Below are positions 56,201 through 64,000 of a DNA stretch of 64,000 bases, in pieces. Each line of letters begins with the position of its first letter. Positions within the stretch are counted from its first letter, which is position 1. A program made the position numbers and the translations under genes. The stretch covers positions 24,882,538 to 24,946,537 of the forward strand of contig NC_053150.1 of assembly GCF_016808335.1 (NCBI RefSeq), given 5' to 3'. The DNA comes from Panicum virgatum. Its lineage: Eukaryota; Streptophyta; Magnoliopsida; Poales; Poaceae. The notes beneath the pieces are model-generated. The model searched no databases and was not told the DNA's origin. It saw only the letters and a program-made list of their open reading frames with translations.

Positions 56201-56588
56201 CCGCAGATTTAATGTCAAGGGGAAGTTAGCACCTCGGTATGTGGGGCCATTCAAGGTGCTAGAGCGGAAAGGCGAAGTTGCTTATCGCCTGGAGTTACCT
56301 CTCAGCCTCTCAGGAGTTCATGATGTCTTCCATATATCTCAGCTGAAGAGATGTCTGCGAGTACCCGAGGAGCAGGCACCACTGGATGGAGTGGATGTAC
56401 AGGAAGATCTGACTGATACTGAGCATCCGGTGAAGATTCTGGAGACATCAGAGAGGGTTACTCGGAACAAGCGCATCAAGATGTGCAGAGTTCAGTGGAG
56501 TCACCACAGTGAAGCTGAGGCTACTTGGGAGCGAGAAGATGAGTTGATGAAGACATATCCAGATCTCTTTGCTAGCCAGCCCAGCTAA
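53221..56588 (+). pseudogene. Z pol: protease-RT-RNase H-integrase-chromodomain, one frameshift
   Basis: The protease starts with [12 protein letters not shown] and has [12 protein letters not shown] follows with [17 protein letters not shown] missing T near 54179 shifts the frame in the SFGLT region, and the remainder is one open frame of 797 codons to 56588. That part has RT catalytic [11 protein letters not shown], RNase [13 protein letters not shown], integrase zinc region CDTCQRVK and DDE motifs ([31 protein letters not shown]). A C-terminal chromodomain ends in [12 protein letters not shown]. Apart from the shift all catalytic motifs are present. The frame is in phase with gag exon 1 if an acceptor at 53226 is used. 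Confidence 0.93.
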
Positions 56589-56624
56589 ATCTCGGGGACG
56601 AGATTTCTTTAAGGGGGTAGGGTC
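56587..56624 (+). promoter_or_regulatory. Hairpin and polypurine tract of Z
   Basis: Perfect 8-bp stem (AAATCTCG / CGAGATTT) with loop GGGA at 56587-56606, overlapping the pol stop codon. It is followed by AAGGGGGTAGGG and the 3' LTR at 56625. The purine tract primes plus-strand DNA synthesis. Confidence 0.8.
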
Positions 56625-59600
56625 TGTAACACCCTAATTTAAATTTCAGCATTTATCAATAAAATTAATTGGCTTTATTTAATTTTCTAAGGATTTTCTG
56701 TGTTAGTCTGGCATTTAACCCAAATTTTTGTTCCTCAAGTAATTAAAATTTATCATAGGTTTAAATTTTGTTGTTGCATTCATGCTGGTGCATGGTTTTG
56801 TTTTGTTTGTTTGTAGAGGAGTTTGAATTCAAATTCTTTTGAATTCAAATTGTTTTGAGTTGAGAGGAAAGGAAAAAGGAATAGAAAAGAGAAGGAAAAG
56901 GAGAAGAAAAGGAACCCATAACCCAATACCCGAAGCGGCCCATGGCCACTTTCTTTTTTTTTCCCAGCCCAAACCAGTTTACTTCCACCCGCAGGCCCAG
57001 CCACTCCCCCTCATCGCGTGCCACCGGCCCAGTCTGCTCGCCCGAGCCCAAGCCAGCGCGCCCGCTCTCACCCGCCTGCCACCGGGCCCCGCTCATCAGG
57101 CCTCCCTCTCATGCCCGGCTCGCCCGCGTTCCCGCCTCCTTCCGCTGACGGCCTGACCCCACTGGTCAGATCTTTCCCCTTCCTCTCTCCGCGATCCTCG
57201 CCGAGTCCTCTGCGCTGCTCCGCGTCGCCGCTCCGCGACCCGCTGCAACGTGGACCACTCCAGCTTCGCAGGGCCTACCGGCCAGCCTCACCCGAACATC
57301 CCCTCTTCCAGAAGCTTCCTCCCCCGAGCCAGGAAATCCCACGGAGCAACGGCCCGGTCCGAGCTTTCCTCGCCGCGATCCTCGCTGGCTCCAATCCGCG
57401 GCCCGCCTATCCAGGATCACCGCCGGCTATTAATTAACCCCCCCCCACGGATCCCTGCTTCCCCATCTCCACCCCGCAGCCACCACCATCACCCCAGCGC
57501 CCCCCCTCGCCTCGCTCCGCCGTGCAGAGCACTCACGCCTCCACAAACCGCCACCTCGAAGGCCAACTCCGGCCCCTGCGCCGCACTGGAGCACCGCGTG
57601 GAGGAGGAGGTCGCCTGCAGCCGCTCTCTACGCCCTCTACCCCACGCTCCGCACGGGGATTGCTCACCGGAGCACCACCGAGCCGCCACGCCGCCGACGT
57701 CCCTCCGCTGCAACCCGGACGCCTCGAGCCCTCGGTAAGAAATAGCTCCGCCACCCTGTCCATTTGCACTAAGTTCTAGGTCGGGTAGCTCACCGTAGGC
57801 TCCCTTGCACTGGTCACCGGCGAACCCTCGCCGCCCCTCACCGTGGTGAGCTCCTGGAAAACCCAAATCCCCTTCCCAGTGTGCCCAGTTGGTTTCGCCA
57901 TGATGCGGGCTACCTCCCTGACCCAAGACCGCTCCGTTTTGAGCCCGGGAACGCCGAAACGCCGAAGTCCGGCGAGTTCCCAGTGCCCCGCCGCCGCGGA
58001 GATTGATCTCCGGCGGTCAGCGCCGCCGCCCCCGCGCCCGATGGCCCTGGGCCGTCAGATCTAAAATAAACGCAGGAGATTAGAACCCACATCGATCGGG
58101 TCTGGACCGCTAGATCCCGATCCAGCGGCCTGAATCCACCCGTACCGGTTCGCCCTAGCGTTTTTGTTAAAGAGACCCTGGAGTTTTCTTTAATCAACCC
58201 GCGGTCCAGCCTTAGTCAAAAGTATTTACGGTTTGGTCCTGTTTTTAGCACATAACCCCCTGGCCTTTCTGGAAATAGAACCCGCCGTCCTTTGCTGCTA
58301 CTTTTGTGAGTTAGACCCTGGAATTAACGTTTAATTATGTTTAGGTCCTCAGTTTTTGCAGAAAACCCCCTGGAACCTTAGTTTTCTTGCAGATAAGCCC
58401 CTGAATCTTGTTTTTAGCCTAGAAAACGCGTTTTAGCTCCGTTTTTAGCGTTCTTTATGTCCACGCGATCGTTGTAATGTGTAGAATAGTTTTAGCTTAG
58501 TTTTTATTGCTGTTTTTATGTATTGATGTACTGTTTCTTAGTTTTTGCTAGAGTTTGCTTGTATGCTTATTATTGTGCATTGTTTTGGCCATGTGTTCGT
58601 GAGTAGACGTTGATCCATCTGAGGAGCCCCAGTACCAGTACCCGGAGCAGCCATCTTCGGAGCAGTTTGAGCAGCAGCTAGAGCAGTACGAGGAAGGCAA
58701 GTGTAACATGAACAACCTATCACTTTTAATTATATTTTCATACTGCATTTTAATACTGTATGCCTATAAGGACTTTCCTAGCCACTATATATCCTTTATA
58801 TATTACCTTGGGTTGCATTTTGGTTAGTTGTGCTAGGTTCCACGCTATAACACACTCTGGTCCTTTTTAATTAATTTGATTAATGGTTTACTTGAACTTA
58901 ATTCTGAGAGTGGCACTCTGTGTGGCTTGAGTGGCTCACGTCTCGTTAAAAGATGTTTTTTTTGTAGAAACATGGTTTAGGGGGCCAGCACGGTGCTTAG
59001 TGCTTGGTTGGCCACTCTCCATAAGGACTGGTTCATAGAGCGACAACATGGGACAACAGCGCTACCACAAGGCTAGAATGGGATAGACTTGGCTTACTAA
59101 TTAGGTCTTTTTGGTTTGGAGTAACTTACCTGCGGGGCAAGAGTAGTAAGCTTCAATAGTCCCTGCTCCTCCGGCTTGGTCTGTGCTTGGATTGCGCTCC
59201 TGTGCTTGTACCCCCGGAGGTGGGCCCCATCGTCGCTGACCTAACTCTCGCGGTTACGCCTTACCAACGAGATTCTTTGTAACGGCCTCGTAGTGAGTCG
59301 CTAGTCATCTCACCTAAGGAAGTGTGATGAACCTCTAGCGTAGCTCACGACTTGTGGGTAAAGATGTGCAACCTCTGCAGAGTGTAAAACTGGTATACTA
59401 GCCGTGCTCACGGTTATGAGCGGCCCAGATCCTCCTTTTGATTAGTGGGGTTAGCCCCTTCCGACGAGGGGGTGCCTCTCGGGGTTACCTTGGTGGCTTG
59501 GTTTCGGTTTGGTTCTCAGTAGTAACATGTTTAATCTTGATTAATTACTATGTAACTAGGTTAATGGTAATTCATCAACCCGTAGTAAATAGCTTTAATA

Positions 59601-60059
59601 AAATTTTGCCAAGACTTAAAAGCTAATGCAGTTAGTCAGCCAGCCTAGAGCCTCATAGTTTGTGTTATACTTGTTGAGTACAAGTTGTGTACTCACTCTT
59701 GCCTCTTCTCTACTTTTTTCTCTTGGCTACGCTACTGCTGCTCAGTTCCTGCCGACACGAGGGAGTTCGTTCAGCACTACCAGGACTACGAGGACTTCTA
59801 GGTGTTCGTCTCCCAGTCGACGTCCCTGTGGCGCCCTGCTTCAGCTTCGGAGAGTCTTTTATCGTATTGTGTACTTCGCTTCCGCTGTACTAGACATTCT
59901 TGTCATTAATGTAATAAATAACATTTGTATTCGCTTTATTATGTTTTTTACATGATATGTGCTATGATATACTGTTCATTCTGTTGTATAAACGTGTGAC
60001 TTGATCCTGGCACGTATATGATTGCTCGGTTTATGTTCTTTTATAAACCGGGTGTTACA
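56625..60059 (+). repeat. 3' LTR of Z
   Basis: 3435 bp, near-identical to the 5' LTR. Differences include a 16-bp tandem duplication around GAATTCAAATTCTTTT (about 56825-56850) and fewer C in the C-run near 57440. Candidate exon A is at 58607-58696 and exon B at 59746-59801, both open. Confidence 0.94.
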
Positions 60060-60522
60060 CGTTGTGGCTGCGGAAGCGCTCCCGGAACTGGAGCCAAGTG
60101 AGAGACTCTCGGTCATGAACTGGGTGGGACTCCCACCAGTCCAAAGCTGCCCCTCGCAGCTGTCCTGCTGCGTACAAAACTCGCTCCCGATCATCGCACT
60201 GGGCAATGTCCAGCTGACGCTCCACTGCACGGAGCCAGTCGTCAGCCTGAAGAGGGTCGGACGTGTGAGAAAACGTTGGCGGGTGACCCCTCAGGAACTC
60301 AGCACGCCTGTCGCGAGGCTGCGGTGGTGGAGGAGGCGGAGGCTGAGTGTGAGCCTATTGAAGAGCCTGAACCGTGTTGTTCAGGGTAGCCATCATCTGC
60401 ATCTGGAGCTGGAAGTACTGCTCCGGAGTCAAGGGCGGAGGCATCGGGATCCCGGTCCCCTAGGTGTTCTGACCCTGGTTGTTCTGCCCCTGCTGGTCAG
60501 AACCACGCCTCGTGTTCACCAT
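60060..60522 (-). pseudogene. Y gag exon 1, 5' part
   Basis: It starts with an ATG at 60520-60522 (MVNTRRG) and runs to the Z insertion after FRSHN. Two TAG codons, at 60460-60462 and 60355-60357, stand where Z has CAG. The first five bases are the second copy of the CGTTG target duplication. Confidence 0.85.
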
Positions 60523-61095
60523 CTGATTTTGGACAAAAGATTTCACGAATAAGGATATTGCAGGAATAAATTCAGATGGATATGTTAACTCTTTGCGGAA
60601 AAAGACTCAGCCATGATAAAGTAGACAGGATAGAGTGGACTGTTTTACCCCCAACGATCTAACTCATTTTATTAATTAGTTAACTTTAACATCTGAGTGA
60701 TTTTCTTTAAACAAATTTAAACTACTAAGCTATGCAATCAGTCAAAAATCCAAATCAAACATGTAGCATAATAACAAGCAGACAATTTTTCACAACTTAG
60801 CCGAGTTTAACATACGACTCGACTAACACAACGCGCCGCAGAACGTGCTATCGTATTATTATAAAAGGGTCACCTAGATAGTACTCATGGTGGTTAGATG
60901 ACTGATTCAGGCCAAAATCTACGAAAACTATTCTTTAGAGAGAGAAATCAAGGCAAGAAGGGTAAAAGTCATAGAAGTCAAGGGGTATAATAGTAAAATA
61001 GTTTCAGCAGGCAAGGATTGGAGAGAAGAACTCCTAAAACTCGACCAGTTCTATCTAGGCTTCGTCCTACAGTCGATACGGCTCTGATACCACTC
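60523..61095 (-). other. Y leader with primer-binding site
   Basis: The primer site is at 61081-61092 (minus strand TGGTATCAGAGC), 3 nt from the LTR. The leader is nearly identical to that of Z and has no ORF. Confidence 0.85.
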
Positions 61096-64000
61096 TGTAA
61101 CACCCGGTTTATAAAAGAACATAAACCGAGCAATCATATACGTGCCAGGATCAAGTCACATGTATATACAACAGAATGAACAGTATATCATAGCACATAT
61201 CACGTAAAAAGACATAATAAAGCGAATACGAATGTTATTTATTACATTAATGACAAAATGTCTGATACAGCGGAAGCGAAGTACAAATACGGTAAAAACT
61301 CTCCGAAGCTAAGCAGGGCGCCACAGGGACGTCGACTGGGAGACGAACACCTAGAAGTCCTCGTAGTCCTGGTAGCGCTGGACGAACTCCCTCGTGTCGG
61401 CAGGAACTGAGCAGCAGTAGTGTAGCCAAGAGGAAAAAGTAGAGAAGAGGCAAGAGTGAGTACACAACTTGTACTCAACAAGTATAACACAAACTATGAG
61501 TCTCTAAGGTTGGCTGACTCAACTGCATTAGCTTTTAAGTCTTGGCAACATTTTATTAAAACTATTTACTACAAGTTGATGAATTACCATTAACCCAGTT
61601 ACATAGTAATTAGTCAAATTTAATCATGATACTACTGAGAACCAAACCAAAACCAAGCCACCAAGGTAACCCCGAGAGGCACCCCCTCGTCGGAAGGGGC
61701 TAACCCCACTAATCAAAAGGAGGATCTGGGCCGCTCATAACCGTGAGCACGGCTAGTATACCAGTTTTACACTCTGCAGAGGTTGCACATCTTTACCCAC
61801 AAGTCGTGAGCTACGCTAGAGGTTCATCACACTTCCTTAGGTGAGATGACTAGCGACTCACTACGTGGCCATTACAAAGAATCTCGTTGGTAAGGCGTAA
61901 CCGCGAGAGTTAGGTCAGCGATGATGGGGCCCACCTCCGGGGGTACAAGCACAGGAGCGCAATCCAAGCACAGACCAAGCCGGAGGAGCAGGGACCATTG
62001 AAGCTTACTACTCTTGCCCCGCAGGTAAGTTACTCCAAACCAAAAAGACCTAATTAGTAAGCCAAGTCTATCTCATTCTAGCCTTGTGGTAGCGCTGTTG
62101 TCCCAGGTTGTCGCTCTATGAACCGGTCCTTATGGAGAGTGGCCAACCAAGCACTAAACACCGTGCTGGCCCCCTAAACCATGTTTCTACAAAAACCATC
62201 TTTTAACGAGACGTGAGCCACTCAAGCCACATAGAGTGCCACTCTCAGAATTAAGTTCAAGTAAACCATTAATCAAATAAATTAAAAAGGACCAGAGTGT
62301 GTTATAGCGCGGCACCTAGCACAACTAACCAAAATGCAACCCAAGGTAATATATAAAGGATATAAAGTGGCTAGGAAAGTCCTTATAGGCATACAGTATT
62401 AAAATGCAGTATGAAAATGTAATTAAAAGTGATAGGTTGTTCATGTTACACTTGCCTTCCTCGTACTGCTCCTGCTGCTGCTCAAAGTGCTCGGAAGACG
62501 GCAGCTCCGGGTACTGGTACTGGGGCTCCTCAGATGGATCAACGTCTACTCACGAACACATGGCCAAAACAATGCATAACAATAAGCATACGAGCAAATA
62601 CTAACAAAAACTAAGAAACAGTACACCAATACATAAAAACAGCACACTAAACTAGTCTAAAACTATTCTACGCGTTACAATGATCGCGTGGACATAAAGA
62701 ACGCTTAAAACAGAGCTAAAACGCACTTTCTAGGCTAAAAACAAGGTTCAGGGGCTTATTTGTAAGAAAAACAGGGTTCCAGAGGCTTTTCTGCTAAAAC
62801 CGAGGGCCTAAACGTAATTAAACTAAAACTCTGGGGTCTAACTCGCAAAAAGACTAAGCCTGGACGGTGGGTTCAATTCTGAGAAAACTCAGGGGCTAAA
62901 GCATAAAAGGAAGGGCAGATCTGGAATTACTTTTCACTAGAGATGGACTGCGGGTTGATCTAAAAGAAACCGAGGGTCTCTTTAGCAAAAAGGGCGGGCC
63001 GAACCGGTATGTTTGGATCTAGGCCGTTGGTTCAAGATCTAACGGTGTGGATCAAAGGGCAAGCTGATCTAATCTTGGCCGCGCGTCTCGGATCGGACGG
63101 CCAGAAACCAATCGTGCAAGGGCGGCGGCGGGTTCTCGCCGGAGACAGAGCTCTCGCGGAGGCGCCGCGTGGGGCTCGCCGGCGTTGGTCGCTTCCGGTG
63201 TTCCAGGGCTCAAAACTGAGCGGGCTTGGGTCGGGGAGGATCTACGCGCCATGCGTGATCCACCCGTGGCCTTTACTGGGCTCGGGGCGGCTTAGGGGTG
63301 AGGGTGCGATGGCGGCGGAGGCTCTGAGGGGCAGACCTCGTCGGCGCGCGGCGTACCGGCCCCCAGGACAGGCCCTGGCCTACGGGCACTAGCGCAAAAG
63401 CTCAGGATGGTTGGGCAGCGTCTTACCGAGGGTTTGGATTGGCCTGAGACGGAGCGCAGTGGGGTCGATGGCGGGGTCCGGCGGCGGGGTACAGTCGGCG
63501 TTCGGGTCCGGGATGATGGAGCGCGCCTCCGAGCTCCGGGATCACACAGGAAGATCCGCGGTCGACCTGCGAATGCGGGAGGTGGGTCAATTGAACCCGA
63601 GGAACGCCGACGGGGACGAATTGACCGAGGTTGCTTACCGGAGTTTGGGAGGACTCGGCGCGATTCCGATGACGCAGGGGCCTAGGGCCGGTGTGGAGGG
63701 CTTGGCGTGCTTCACTGAGCCGCGGCGAAGTTATTGCGCGGGTCACGATGGCTCTCGGTGCAGCCGGGCGGCGGCTCCACGGCGGCGCACGGCGCTCTGC
63801 GCGGCGGAGGTGGGTGGGCGCGATGGAGCTAGGGTTTGGGGGCGCGCTGGTCGATGGGAGGTGGTGCAGGGGATTGCGGGCGGTTTAAAGGAGGCAGGCC
63901 GGAGATCTCGGCGTGGGAGCAAGGAAGGGAGCCCCGGCGATCTCGGCGGGATTCAGGCGCGGGCGTTGCGCTGCGGGGGAGAAGACGGGGCCGACAAGTG
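61096..64000 (-). repeat. 5' LTR of Y (runs off the window)
   Basis: It starts with TGTAACACCCGG and matches 42489-44080 of the 3' LTR from 62402 on. Exon A is at 62456-62545 (open, Q/E-rich); exon B lies near 61352-61408. A donor-like CCTCG|GTAAG is near 63424 and a TTTAAA box near 63886. The far end is outside the window. Confidence 0.9.

Larger units (their letters stand above)
48233..60059 (+). mobile_element. Z: structurally complete Tekay/Del-type chromovirus
   Basis: An 11.8-kb element with LTRs of 3440 and 3435 bp, TGTAACACCC...GGGTGTTACA ends, primer site, gag with a candidate intron, pol with chromodomain, hairpin and PPT. It is inserted into gag of Y, a close relative, in the opposite orientation. 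The LTRs differ at scattered positions and by small indels, so it is young but not brand new. Gag contains two TAG codons and pol one frameshift, so it is not self-sufficient. Confidence 0.95.
25839..64000 (-). mobile_element. Athila2: Athila-type element lacking RT and integrase, host of X, Y and Z
   Basis: The 3' LTR is at 25839-27400 and the element reads on the minus strand. It is followed (going right) by PPT and hairpin, a six-copy tandem array, an env-position ORF with its own TATA, and a gag-protease segment. At 39933 that segment is interrupted by Tekay-type DNA that fills the rest of the window. The remaining gag and the 5' LTR are therefore beyond 64000. No RT, RNase H or integrase lies between the protease and the env-position ORF. 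The probable left target duplication is CTCAC (25834-25838). Confidence 0.8.
42485..64000 (-). mobile_element. Y: Tekay/Del-type chromovirus, interrupted by Z
   Basis: The minus-strand element has its 5' LTR at the right (61096 to the window end), a Met-tRNA primer site (61081-61092), leader, and gag exon 1. Z (48233-60059) interrupts it; then come the end of gag exon 1, an intron, pol with chromodomain, hairpin/PPT, and a 3' LTR that has lost its outer 1.3 kb (42485-44667). Exon 2 of gag is deleted and pol carries two single-base deletions. Confidence 0.85.

Overview
The window is a block of nested LTR retrotransposons, with almost no sequence that could be a host gene. The families point to a grass nuclear chromosome, probably heterochromatin. 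They are Tekay/Del-type chromoviruses with ~3.4-kb GC-rich LTRs and an initiator-Met-tRNA primer site, two Athila-type elements, a Tat-type gypsy element, a protease-only non-autonomous LTR element and a CACTA transposase fragment. Organism and clade names rest on motifs read by eye; no database was searched.

Layout. (1) 1-6725, minus: T1, an internally deleted Tekay-type element whose left LTR runs off the window. (2) 6726-24340, minus: the gag/protease part and 5' LTR of a Tat-type element (T1 sits in its protease). At 7741-22102 it is interrupted by Athila1, which has perfect 5-bp target duplications CTTAC. Athila1 keeps a gag-pol frame with only two stop codons and a further ORF downstream of pol. 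Its 5' LTR is itself interrupted by a 4.0-kb non-autonomous element (17697-21716, TSD GTTTT). (3) 24341-25838: older DNA with an unrecognised 118-aa ORF and the start of a CACTA TNP2-like transposase gene. (4) 25839 to the end, minus: Athila2, which has lost RT and integrase. It keeps gag-protease and a promoter-linked ORF in the env position, and has a 6 x 1.457-kb tandem array in its 3' part. (5) 39933-64000, inside Athila2 gag: a truncated Tekay LTR (X) fused to a second minus-strand Tekay element (Y). (6) 48233-60059, inside Y gag and on the opposite strand: a complete-structure Tekay element (Z; TSD CGTTG, two ~3.44-kb LTRs).

The insertion order is clear: CACTA before Athila2 before X/Y before Z, and Tat before Athila1 before the small element. 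No element is fully coding-competent, because all carry stops, single-base frameshifts or deletions.

The most notable observations are these. A perfect short hairpin with a GGA-type loop sits 14-19 nt upstream of the LTR/PPT boundary in every lineage whose 3' end is visible, with different but self-complementary stems. A GT-AG intron lies in gag of both Y and Z, with a second matching acceptor that would fuse Gag in frame to Pol. The Tekay LTRs hold candidate small coding exons with phase-compatible splice sites. Both Athila elements carry an internal TATA promoter in front of an env-position ORF, and in Athila1 it looks copied from the LTR U3. Finally, there is the exact six-copy array.
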